Assembly (NCBI GenBank): GCA_964403015.1
Contig: CAYOEJ010000067.1
Location: 1 to 6,093, forward strand
Origin: CAYOEJ01 sp964403015
GTDB lineage: Bacteria; Actinomycetota; Actinomycetes; Actinomycetales; Actinomycetaceae
DNA: 6,093 nucleotides
Direction: 5' to 3'
Position numbers and translations under genes: made by a program. Positions within the stretch are counted from its first letter, which is position 1, and each line of letters opens with the position of its first letter. This document shows positions 1 through 5,596 of this stretch, piece by piece. Below the pieces are notes generated by a model. That model was not told the DNA's origin and did no database searches. It saw only the letters and a program-made list of their open reading frames with translations.

Positions 1-283
1 AATTGGCGGCGAGGTTGGATGCACCCGACCTCTCGCTGAGGGTGTGAACTGGATGGAGCGCAATTCATACATCGGTGTCTCCGGCCACGTGATTGCCCCC
101 GAACTTTACATCGCTGTCGGCCTTTCCGGGCAGATCCACCACACTGCAGGCGTACTGGATTCGGGCACGATTGTTGCGATTAACGACGACGAGCTTGCCT
201 CCATCTTCGAAATTGCGGACTACGGAATCGTGGGAGACCTGTATGAGGTTCTACCGAAACTAACTGAAGCTTTGCGGAAGTAG
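1..283 (+). CDS. fixB: Electron transfer flavoprotein alpha subunit, FixB type, C-terminal part
   Basis: The frame is open from base 2 and gives 93 residues up to the TAG at 281-283; the N-terminus lies outside the window. The fragment is the FAD-binding C-terminal domain of the ETF alpha/FixB family. It shows GCTRPLAEG (residues 7-15), the GVSGHVIAPELYIAVG stretch, the SGQIHH motif that contacts FAD, and a VAINDDE-IFEIADYG-VGDL ending typical of ETF alpha. FixB pairs with FixA as a soluble cytoplasmic heterodimer that takes electrons from NADH and, in bifurcating members, splits them toward FixC (quinone) and ferredoxin or flavodoxin. The next gene, fixC, starts two bases after the stop, so the two are surely co-transcribed and probably translationally coupled. 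I prefer FixB over a generic beta-oxidation EtfA because fixC and fixX follow directly. Whether it bifurcates cannot be judged without FixA and the N-terminal half. Confidence 0.93.
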   Translation, partial: IGGEVGCTRPLAEGVNWMERNSYIGVSGHVIAPELYIAVGLSGQIHHTAGVLDSGTIVAINDDELASIFEIADYGIVGDLYEVLPKLTEALRK

Positions 284-285
284 AC

Positions 286-1581
286 ATGGCGGAAGTAGAT
301 TTTGACGTCATTGTTGTGGGCGGGGGAGTTGCCGGGACGGTGTGCTCCTATCTGCTGGCACAGCAGGGCCACGAGGTGCTACTGATTGAACGCGGTGTTG
401 AACCGGGATCGAAGAACCTCTCGGGAGGCGTCTTCTACTGCCGAATCATGCAGGAGATCTTCCCGGAATTCATGGAAGAAGCGCCGATAGAGCGCATCAT
501 TACGCGCAACACGCTGAGCTTCCTCAATGAGACCTCGGCCGTCAATGTGGACTACTGGGACCAGCGCCTGGCGGATCCCGTCAACGCGGTAACAGTGTTA
601 CGTGCGAAGTTCGATCCGTGGCTCTCAGAGAAGTGCGAAGATGCGGGCGTCACCGTGATGCCCGGCGTGAAAGTGGATGAACTGGTACGCGAAGGTGGAC
701 GCTTTGTTGGTGTGCGTGCTGGCGACGACGTCCTGCGCTCTCACGTGGTGGTTGCTGCCGACGGCGTAACCTCCTTCCTTTCGCAATACGCGGGTATCCG
801 TGAGCGCGAGCCTATGAAGAACCTAGGGGTAGGCGTTAAATCCGTTATTCGCATCGGTGAAGATCAGGTACGTGAGCGCTTTAACCTATCCGGTAATGAG
901 GGCGCTGCTTACGCGCTGGTTGGCGATGCCACGCAAGGTGTACCGGGTGGCGGATTCCTGTACACGAACAAGGATTCAATCTCGATCGGCGTTGTGCTGA
1001 TGCTCGATGAGCTTGCGAAGAGCGGATTGGCATCGTCGGACGTGCACGACCATTTGGTGACACATCCCTTCATCGAGCCTTTCCTGAGGGGCGGGGAGCT
1101 CCTCGAGTACGGCGGTCACCTCGTGGCCGAAGGCGGGAAAGCGATGCAGCACGATCTCGTCTATGACGGGCTCGTGGTTATCGGCGATGCCGCAGGTTTC
1201 ACTTTGAACACCGGTTTAACCGTTCGCGGCATGGATCTAGCGGCAGGTAGCGCTCGTGCAGCTGCCACCGCCATTCACGATGCCCTCGATGCCCAGGATG
1301 TCTCGAGCGAGACGCTTGGCGCATACGTAGCGAACTACGAGTCGACATTCGTTGGAAAGGATATGGAGACATTCAAGAATGCTCCCCACTTCCTTGAATC
1401 AACGCCGCAGATGTACGGAGAAATCGGCGATTTGCTCGCAGATGTTTTCTACGGGATGTACAACCATGATCTTGCGCCACGCAAGCGGCTCCTACCGACT
1501 GCCATTGGCGCACTTAAGAAATCTTCGCTAGGCGTCATGGAGCTCGCAAAAATTGGTATCAAGGCAGCGAGGTCCCTGTAA
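286..1581 (+). CDS. fixC: FAD-dependent oxidoreductase FixC (ETF:quinone oxidoreductase-like)
   Basis: This 431-residue flavoprotein accepts electrons from the FixAB flavoprotein and passes them to quinone at the membrane, by analogy with ETF:quinone oxidoreductase. It opens with a Rossmann dinucleotide fold: GGGVAG at residues 12-17 and the ribose-binding acid E35 in LLIERG. NLSGG follows at 44-48, as in ETF-QO and FixC. The second FAD motif is AADG at 157-160 and the third is GDAAG at 300-304. There is no transmembrane helix; the basic, amphipathic C-terminal end (about 398-431) may help membrane contact. Length matches FixC (about 430) rather than ETF-QO (about 550), because the iron-sulfur domain is encoded separately by fixX. 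The ATG at 286 has GGAAG at 276-280, five bases upstream and inside the end of fixB. The stop overlaps the fixX start (TAATG). Related geranylgeranyl reductases share the fold, but the neighbours settle the call. Confidence 0.94.
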   Translation: MAEVDFDVIVVGGGVAGTVCSYLLAQQGHEVLLIERGVEPGSKNLSGGVFYCRIMQEIFPEFMEEAPIERIITRNTLSFLNETSAVNVDYWDQRLADPVNAVTVLRAKFDPWLSEKCEDAGVTVMPGVKVDELVREGGRFVGVRAGDDVLRSHVVVAADGVTSFLSQYAGIREREPMKNLGVGVKSVIRIGEDQVRERFNLSGNEGAAYALVGDATQGVPGGGFLYTNKDSISIGVVLMLDELAKSGLASSDVHDHLVTHPFIEPFLRGGELLEYGGHLVAEGGKAMQHDLVYDGLVVIGDAAGFTLNTGLTVRGMDLAAGSARAAATAIHDALDAQDVSSETLGAYVANYESTFVGKDMETFKNAPHFLESTPQMYGEIGDLLADVFYGMYNHDLAPRKRLLPTAIGALKKSSLGVMELAKIGIKAARSL

Positions 1582-1883
1582 TGGCAGAAGAAAAGTACGT
1601 CCCCAAGAGCGTTCATGAGCGTCTCGCGGTCAACGTTTACGATATTGACGAGGGCCACCCTCACATCGAGGTCAACCAAGAGATTGCGAAGGCAACGGGC
1701 ACGGGCAAGCTCCTTGTTCAGATTTGCCCGGCCAAGGTTTACTCGGAGGAACCGGACGGCACGATTTCAGTAGAGTACGCCGCTTGTTTTGACTGCGGTA
1801 CATGCATTTCGGTCGCGGCTCCCGGGGCGCTGAAGTGGCACTTCCCTGAGGGCTCAAAAGGCATCATGTTCCGCGAAGGTTGA
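1581..1883 (+). CDS. fixX: Ferredoxin-like protein FixX
   Basis: This 100-residue protein corresponds to the detached iron-sulfur domain of ETF:quinone oxidoreductase and works with FixC. The likely ligands of one [4Fe-4S] cluster are all present: C49 in ICPAKVY, then C69, C72 and C75 in CFDCGTC. This is the same CP...CxxCxxC layout as ETF-QO. A fourth cysteine after CGTC, seen in many dicluster ferredoxins, is replaced by SVAAPG, and only one cluster is expected. The C-terminus (ALKWHFPEGSKGIMFREG) fits the FixX signature W-x-[YF]-P-x-G...G-I-x-F/Y. The ATG overlaps the fixC TAA by one base, which implies translational coupling; I see no independent Shine-Dalgarno sequence. In FixABCX systems FixX belongs to the membrane-side electron path, though its exact position (quinone or ferredoxin branch) is not decided by sequence. 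Confidence 0.94.
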   Translation: MAEEKYVPKSVHERLAVNVYDIDEGHPHIEVNQEIAKATGTGKLLVQICPAKVYSEEPDGTISVEYAACFDCGTCISVAAPGALKWHFPEGSKGIMFREG

Positions 1884-1900
1884 GTTAACATTTAGTATCG

Positions 1901-1907
1901 AAAGGAG
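1901..1907 (+). promoter_or_regulatory. Strong Shine-Dalgarno site of the 38-residue Cys-rich ORF
   Basis: AAAGGAG lies five bases before the ATG at 1913. It is the best ribosome binding site in this operon and is what makes the tiny downstream ORF credible as a real gene. It sits in a 29-base gap after fixX, so this ORF has its own initiation signal instead of depending on coupling. Confidence 0.8.
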
Positions 1908-1912
1908 CCGAT

Positions 1913-2029
1913 ATGTGCAAGAGAGTTACATGTCCAGACTGTGGTAAGCCCACGTGGGAAGGCTGCGGCGAGCATATTGAAGATGCCCTAGCGGGTGTCC
2001 CAGTTGAAGATCGCTGCCAGTGCAAGTGA
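1913..2029 (+). CDS. Cysteine-rich small protein, probable zinc ribbon (38 aa), unknown function
   Basis: This short ORF encodes 38 residues beginning MCKRVTCPDCGKPTW and ending RCQCK. It has six cysteines (2, 7, 10, 18, 35, 37) and one histidine (21). The CPDC knuckle, the CGEH stretch and the terminal CQC suggest a small zinc-binding fold. Evidence that it is real: a strong AAAGGAG at correct spacing, a cysteine pattern unlikely by chance, the same strand as fixBCX with a 29-base gap, and a terminator 14 bases after its stop. From memory, very similar short proteins (CPxCGKxTWxGCGxHVxxxLxGVPxxxRCxC) occur widely in actinobacteria and other bacteria as uncharacterised proteins, often unannotated because of their length. 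It has no signal peptide or membrane segment and should be cytoplasmic. The function is unknown. Its place after fixX may be functional or mere hitch-hiking. Confidence 0.85.
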   Translation: MCKRVTCPDCGKPTWEGCGEHIEDALAGVPVEDRCQCK

Positions 2030-2042
2030 GTTCCCAGATATT

Positions 2043-2071
2043 AAAAATGCGGCCCAAGCGGCCGCATTTTT
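2043..2071. terminator. Bidirectional intrinsic terminator between the fix operon and the convergent transporter gene
   Basis: A perfect 12-bp stem, AAAAATGCGGCC paired with GGCCGCATTTTT (2043-2054 with 2060-2071), encloses a five-base loop, CAAGC. The outer part is A/T on both sides, so each strand gives a GC-rich hairpin followed by a T-run: TTTTTATT on + and TTTTTAA on -. It lies 14 bases after the small Cys-rich ORF and 13 bases after the end of the minus-strand transporter gene, so it can end both transcripts. Confidence 0.93.
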
Positions 2072-2084
2072 ATTAGCTTGACGA

Positions 2085-3722
2085 TCAGATATCGTAGTTG
2101 CCTTCGGCTGACCGGTTCTTGCCAGCTCGATCACCGGTAAATACTGATCGAAGCGACTTCTGCTGCGGGTGACGTTCCGCGTATCCCTCTCGCCAGTAGA
2201 CAATGGCAATTGCCAACGCAATCATGACGATGAGAGAAATAAGCACGTAGGCAACGGAAATACCAAGGTACCAGTCGCCTTCGCCCTTAAAGCGTTGCCC
2301 TGCAAAGAACACAGCGGTAACAAGAGCCATGCCGATAGCGCTCGCAATGCGCTGTCCGGTCTGCATCACGCCACCTGCCGTTCCACCGTGGGAGGAGGGG
2401 ACGTCAAGCATCGAGTGGGTCTGGTTTGCCGGTCCGTTCGCGCCCATGCCAAAGCCGACGATAGTCATCGGGGCAATGAGCCAAAGATAGGAAAGACCGT
2501 GCTCGATACCCCACACAACCAGAATCGAGAGCATGATTCCCACGAGGATGATGGCGAGTGAGAAGACCTGAACACCCCGGCCGTGTTCGAGAGCACGCTT
2601 ACCGGACCAGATGGCCGCATATGCCGAAAGTAGGGCGTTGGGGAGCATGAGGAGCCCGACCACAAACGGCGATATCTCGAGGCCTTCTTGTAGGAAGATC
2701 GCCAAAATCACGGCGATGGATGACGTGCCAAGGAAGAGCACGGTGGTAATCGACGCGTTATAGGAGAACGTCCGGATCTTAAAGAGGTCAAGGTTGACCA
2801 TGGGGATTCTGCCGCGTTTTTGGTAGAACCGCTCCCAGAAAACCCAGGCGACCAACAGGATGACGCCCAGTGGGAGCAGAGCCCAGATCCACGCAATGCC
2901 GGTGGACATGAACGGTAGCATGATGCACAGGACGGCGGTAACCAAAAGCAGCATGCCCATGGGGTCCAGATCAATCTTGTCCCGCTTCTTGCGGGCTGGC
3001 CGGCGGCCTTCCTTCCGTTCGAGCTGCTCGTATTCCTTCTGGACTTCCCGTGCGTTGGGACCAACCGTTCTGCGTTCCTTACCGAACGGGAGCCAACGGA
3101 TCGCGAGGATAATTCCGATGACGCCGATCGGGAAGTTGACGAAGAAGGACGCGCGCCAACCGAGATCCTCCCCGAGCCATCCGATAAGACCGCCAGACAT
3201 AACGGGCCCGGCGGCCACGGACATCGAGACGATGAGACCGAAGAAGGAGAAGGCTCGAGCGCGCGCTTGACCGGTGTAGTACTGCTGAATCAAACCGGTG
3301 GTCTGCGGCGAGTAAATTCCCGCGCCAAAGCCCTGCAAGATCCGCAATGCGTTGAGCGCATTCGCGTTGGGAGCAAGTCCCACGAGCAAGGAGGCGACTG
3401 TAAAGACTGTCAGTCCCACAACGAACGCGGTGGACCTGCCAAAGATGTCGCCGAGGCGCCCCGCGGGAACCAGCGTGATTCCGATTGCTAGCGCGTAACC
3501 AGATAGCACCCATTGCAACTGTGAGTCAGAGGCTCCAAGAGCATCCGCCATAGAAGACAACGTGTTGTTGACGGAAGAGACTTGGAGCAGGGCCATCGCG
3601 AGTGGAACGAGCAGTACGGCAAGGATCTTATTGCGGTTGTAGACCCGATCAGATCCTGCAACGCGAATTTCGTTCGGGTTGTTACCCGGTTGGTTTGGTT
3701 GCTTATGTTCTTGCTCGCTCAT
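2085..3722 (-). CDS. MFS transporter, DHA2 (14-helix drug:H+ antiporter) type
   Basis: This 545-residue polytopic membrane protein probably exports drugs or other small molecules using the proton gradient; the substrate cannot be read from sequence. Family marks: motif A GRLGDIFGR (residues 89-96 region) after TM2, motif C AGPVMSGGLIG (171-181) in TM5, and the DHA2-type WRASFFVNFPIG (189-200) before TM6. About 14 hydrophobic helices fit, roughly 33-55, 68-86, 98-116, 124-144, 157-177, 193-211, 255-272, 276-297, 322-343, 351-371, 386-405, 411-428, 455-474 and 486-509. A very basic cytoplasmic insert (214-250) lies between TM6 and TM7. In TM1 the usual LDxTIVNVALP reads LQVSSVNNTLS, with Gln47 in place of the conserved Asp. 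I chose the ATG at 3722 because GAGGA lies four bases upstream and the N-terminus is a normal hydrophilic tail; an upstream in-frame start near 3770 would read through the leader hairpin. The gene is monocistronic and convergent with the fix operon. Confidence 0.9.
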   Translation of the reverse strand: MSEQEHKQPNQPGNNPNEIRVAGSDRVYNRNKILAVLLVPLAMALLQVSSVNNTLSSMADALGASDSQLQWVLSGYALAIGITLVPAGRLGDIFGRSTAFVVGLTVFTVASLLVGLAPNANALNALRILQGFGAGIYSPQTTGLIQQYYTGQARARAFSFFGLIVSMSVAAGPVMSGGLIGWLGEDLGWRASFFVNFPIGVIGIILAIRWLPFGKERRTVGPNAREVQKEYEQLERKEGRRPARKKRDKIDLDPMGMLLLVTAVLCIMLPFMSTGIAWIWALLPLGVILLVAWVFWERFYQKRGRIPMVNLDLFKIRTFSYNASITTVLFLGTSSIAVILAIFLQEGLEISPFVVGLLMLPNALLSAYAAIWSGKRALEHGRGVQVFSLAIILVGIMLSILVVWGIEHGLSYLWLIAPMTIVGFGMGANGPANQTHSMLDVPSSHGGTAGGVMQTGQRIASAIGMALVTAVFFAGQRFKGEGDWYLGISVAYVLISLIVMIALAIAIVYWREGYAERHPQQKSLRSVFTGDRAGKNRSAEGNYDI

Positions 3723-3726
3723 CTCA

Positions 3727-3731
3727 TCCTC
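3727..3731 (-). promoter_or_regulatory. Shine-Dalgarno site that sets the transporter start
   Basis: On the minus strand GAGGA lies four bases before the ATG at 3722. The spacing is slightly short but usable. It supports the 545-residue start over the longer 561-residue reading, whose extra residues would be translated from the leader dyad and T-tract. Confidence 0.6.
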
Positions 3732-3740
3732 GTCCACAAA

Positions 3741-3762
3741 TAAAAAAGACGCCCACGGCGTC
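3741..3762 (-). terminator. Terminator-like hairpin / dyad in the transporter leader
   Basis: GACGCC-CAC-GGCGTC forms a perfect 6-bp dyad with a three-base loop (3748-3753 with 3757-3762). Read on the minus strand, it is followed at once by TTTTTTATTT, the signature of an intrinsic terminator; on the plus strand there is no T-run. It ends about 19 bases before the transporter ATG, and no minus-strand gene lies upstream for it to terminate. Possible roles are an attenuator in the transporter mRNA, a block on antisense read-through, a 5'-end stabilising hairpin, or a repressor operator. The structure is seen directly; the role is inference. Confidence 0.6.
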
Positions 3763-3771
3763 GTCAGCAAA

Positions 3772-3777
3772 AGTGTA
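3772..3777 (-). promoter_or_regulatory. Candidate -10 element for the transporter gene
   Basis: The minus strand reads TACACT, which fits the TANNNT core of actinobacterial -10 boxes. No good -35 hexamer stands 16-18 bases upstream. Transcription from here would start near 3765, putting the leader hairpin at the extreme 5' end of the mRNA. A rival promoter uses CTGACG (3763-3768) as -35 and TTTATT inside the T-tract as -10, which would place the dyad in the spacer. Neither is secure. Confidence 0.3.
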
Positions 3778-3853
3778 TCCCCGCGCCCGTCGGTCCGCAG
3801 TGGCTCGGCGCACCAAAAAGCTGCGCGAGGCGGTGGTCTTGGACACGTGGCGT

Positions 3854-3859
3854 TACGCT
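3854..3859 (+). promoter_or_regulatory. Candidate -10 element for leaderless transcription of the S4-domain gene
   Basis: TACGCT matches the TANNNT pattern and ends six bases before the ATG at 3866. That is the spacing expected if transcription begins at the start codon itself. No Shine-Dalgarno sequence precedes this ATG and no clear -35 is visible; both are usual for leaderless actinobacterial promoters. Confidence 0.35.
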
Positions 3860-3865
3860 ATAGAG

Positions 3866-4249
3866 ATGGAAGGTTCGGTCCGGATAGATCAATGGCTGTG
3901 GGCGGTTCGTCAAACGAAAACCCGCTCGCTGGCCACCGCCGAATGCCGCGCCGGGCACGTGCGAATCAATGACGAACCGGTCAAGGCATCGTCGAAAGTC
4001 CAAGTTGGTGATGTTGTCCGCTACCGTTTCCAAGGATTTGATCGAATCCTGAAGGTGCAAAAGCTCATCGTCAAACGAGTGAGTGCCACGGTTGCTCGAG
4101 AATGCTACGAGGATCTGACGCCGGCTCGTCCGAAGGTATTTGTGCCCGTTATGCGCCGTGATCCGGGCTCCGGTAGGCCAACAAAGAAGGAACGTCGCGA
4201 GCTCGATCGACTCCTTGGCAGAAACTCGAACTTTGGGCACATGGGGTAG
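3866..4249 (+). CDS. RNA-binding S4 domain protein (Hsp15/HslR-like)
   Basis: This 127-residue cytoplasmic RNA-binding protein begins with an S4 domain (about residues 5-52): VRIDQWLWAVRQTKTRSLA, then CRAGHVRIND and KVQVGDVVRYR. This matches the Hsp15 pattern RxDxWLWxxRxxKTRS. The C-terminal part is basic and ends RRDPGSGRPTKKERRELDRLLGR (from residue 97), typical of actinobacterial members. Hsp15 of E. coli binds free 50S subunits that carry a stalled nascent chain; a similar ribosome-rescue role is inferred, not shown. I chose the ATG at 3866 because it lies just before the conserved domain. The frame stays open upstream to 3602, but that part overlaps the divergent transporter gene and looks like shadow sequence. 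GTG (3833) and TTG (3839) are weaker alternatives; GAGG at 3827-3830 could serve the TTG. pyrH follows 32 bases downstream. I leave the symbol empty because orthology to hslR is uncertain. Confidence 0.88.
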   Translation: MEGSVRIDQWLWAVRQTKTRSLATAECRAGHVRINDEPVKASSKVQVGDVVRYRFQGFDRILKVQKLIVKRVSATVARECYEDLTPARPKVFVPVMRRDPGSGRPTKKERRELDRLLGRNSNFGHMG

Positions 4250-4252
4250 AAT
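4247..4252 (+). promoter_or_regulatory. Candidate -10 box of a pyrH promoter
   Basis: TAGAAT differs from TATAAT at one base and overlaps the stop codon of the S4 gene. A start near 4259 would give a leader of about 23 bases that includes the pyrH Shine-Dalgarno sequence. I found no good -35 at the normal distance: TTGGCA at 4215-4220 is 26 bases away. The element is therefore plausible but unproven, and pyrH may also be read from the S4 gene promoter. Confidence 0.4.
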
Positions 4253-4281
4253 CCCATGCAGCGCTCTGAGAAAGGAACCGC

Positions 4282-5037
4282 ATGTCAGATCAGCTTCTCC
4301 CGAACAATTCTTCGGCCCGTCGCGTTCTTCTCAAACTATCCGGTGAGGTTTTTGGTGGGGGAGCCGTAGGCCTTGACACCAGCGTTCTCAAGCGGGTTGC
4401 GGCCGAGATCGCCGACGCCGTTCGCGAAGGCATTCAGGTGGGCATCGTTGTGGGTGGCGGCAATTTCTTCCGCGGAGTAGAGCTCCACGAAGCCGGCATG
4501 GATCGCGCCCGGGCGGATTACATGGGAATGCTCGGTACCGTGATTAATGCCGTGGCACTGCAGGATTTCTTGGAGAAAGCAGGCGTACCCGCGCGAGTCC
4601 AGACCGCCATCACAATGGCACAACTAGCAGAGGCATACATCCCCCTGCGCGCAATTCGCCACCTTGAAAAGGGCCGGGTTGTGGTCTTCGGAGCAGGTGC
4701 CGGGATGCCGTACTTCTCCACGGACACGGTTTCCGCGCAGCGAGCTCTTGAGCTTCACTGTGATGAGCTGCTCGTCGGAAAGAACGGCGTTGACGGCGTC
4801 TACACCGCAGACCCGCGCGTGGATCCCGATGCGGTTCTGCTCGAGTCCGTCACGTATGACGAGGCGCTGCGCGAGGGGCTGAAGGTGGTCGACGCCGCGG
4901 CCTTCTCCCTTTGCCAAGACAATGACTTAACGATGCGCGTTTTCGGTATGAGTACCCCCGGGAACGTGACACGCGCTCTGCGCGGTGAAAAGATAGGTAC
5001 TGTAGTTTCCACATCCCTTCCAAACACTGAGGACTGA
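4282..5037 (+). CDS. pyrH: UMP kinase (uridylate kinase)
   Basis: This 251-residue cytoplasmic enzyme phosphorylates UMP to UDP with ATP, feeding UTP and CTP synthesis. It belongs to the amino acid kinase family, which forms hexamers in bacteria and is unrelated to eukaryotic UMP/CMP kinases. Family marks in order: KLSGEVFGG (residues 18-26, phosphate binding), VVGGGNFFRG (56-65), DYMGMLGTVINA (79-90, UMP pocket), FGAGAGMPYFSTDT (136-149), and KNGVDGVYTADPR (167-179, ATP/uracil site). Length is normal (about 240-250). AAAGGA at 4271-4276 stands five bases before the ATG, which fixes the start. frr begins one base after the stop, the usual pyrH-frr pair. Bacterial UMP kinases are generally activated by GTP and inhibited by UTP, which is known of the family and not visible here. 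The usual upstream neighbours rpsB and tsf are replaced by the S4-domain gene. Confidence 0.98.
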   Translation: MSDQLLPNNSSARRVLLKLSGEVFGGGAVGLDTSVLKRVAAEIADAVREGIQVGIVVGGGNFFRGVELHEAGMDRARADYMGMLGTVINAVALQDFLEKAGVPARVQTAITMAQLAEAYIPLRAIRHLEKGRVVVFGAGAGMPYFSTDTVSAQRALELHCDELLVGKNGVDGVYTADPRVDPDAVLLESVTYDEALREGLKVVDAAAFSLCQDNDLTMRVFGMSTPGNVTRALRGEKIGTVVSTSLPNTED

Positions 5038-5038
5038 C

Positions 5039-5596
5039 ATGATCGACGACGCAATGCTCGAAGCTGAAGAAAAGATGGAAAAGGCGGTCGACGTAGCCCG
5101 CAACGACTTTTCAAAGATCCGCTCTGGCCGCGCCAACCCGGAACTCTTCACATCTTTGATGGTGGATTACTACGGTGCACCCACGCCGCTACAGCAGCTC
5201 GCTACCGTTTCCGTTCCCGAGGCCCGCACCGTCCTAATTTCGCCCTATGACCGTTCAGCGATGAAGGACATCGAGCGTGCGATTCAAGAATCGGATCTGG
5301 GCGTGAACCCTACCGACGACGGCCAAGTTCTTCGCATCAACCTTCCAGCCCTGACCGAGGAGCGCCGCAAGGAGTATGTAAAGCTTGCTCGCGCAAAGGC
5401 AGAGGACGCCCGAGTTTCTATCCGTGCGGTTCGACGCAAGGCAAAGGACGAGCTTGACCGTATCAAGAAGGATGGTGACGCCGGTGAAGACGAGGTTGAG
5501 CGCACCGAAAAGGAGCTCGAGACCCTCACGAAGCGTTTCACAGATCAGGTCGATCAGCTTCTCGATGGCAAGGAAAAGGAGCTCATGGAGATCTAA
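5039..5596 (+). CDS. frr: Ribosome recycling factor
   Basis: This 185-residue factor splits post-termination ribosomes together with EF-G, freeing subunits for another round. The full family length is present. Domain I is the long three-helix bundle, with SKIRSGRANPE near residues 25-35, and LTEERRKEYVKLARAKAEDARVSIRAVRRKAKDELD at 106-140 containing the conserved arginines R129, R132 and R133 that contact the ribosome. The small domain II holds YYGAPTPLQQLA (44-55), VPEARTVLISPYD (59-71) and LGVNPTDDGQVLRINLPALTEERR (87-110). GAGGA at 5029-5033, inside the end of pyrH, is five bases before the ATG, and only one base separates the two genes, so translation is coupled. The stop codon sits in a small hairpin (5586-5602) just before cdsA. 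It is an essential housekeeping gene with no oddities in the protein. Confidence 0.98.
   Translation: MIDDAMLEAEEKMEKAVDVARNDFSKIRSGRANPELFTSLMVDYYGAPTPLQQLATVSVPEARTVLISPYDRSAMKDIERAIQESDLGVNPTDDGQVLRINLPALTEERRKEYVKLARAKAEDARVSIRAVRRKAKDELDRIKKDGDAGEDEVERTEKELETLTKRFTDQVDQLLDGKEKELMEI

Noticed and set aside
1786..1832. FixX seemed to lack a fourth cysteine after CFDCGTC
   Set aside because: ETF:quinone oxidoreductase uses a CP cysteine plus CxxCxxC as its four ligands, and all four (C49, C69, C72, C75) are present, so the cluster site is complete.
2860..3270. 136-residue plus-strand ORF opposite the transporter
   Set aside because: The composition is rich in Arg, Ser and Pro, as expected from the complement of a GC-rich membrane protein gene, with no ribosome binding site or motif.
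2085..3770. Mobile-element or horizontal-transfer boundaries around the transporter gene
   Set aside because: I found no flanking direct repeats, terminal inverted repeats, integrase or tRNA remnant, and base composition looks similar to its neighbours by eye.
3602..3865. Open upstream extension of the S4-domain frame, giving a 215-residue reading
   Set aside because: The extension overlaps the N-terminal coding part of the divergent transporter and its leader, shows no domain, and the S4 domain begins immediately after the ATG at 3866.
3764..4240. 158-residue minus-strand ORF opposite the S4-domain gene
   Set aside because: It lies entirely antisense to a recognisable S4-domain gene, has no family features, and extends toward the leader hairpin; it is a shadow frame.
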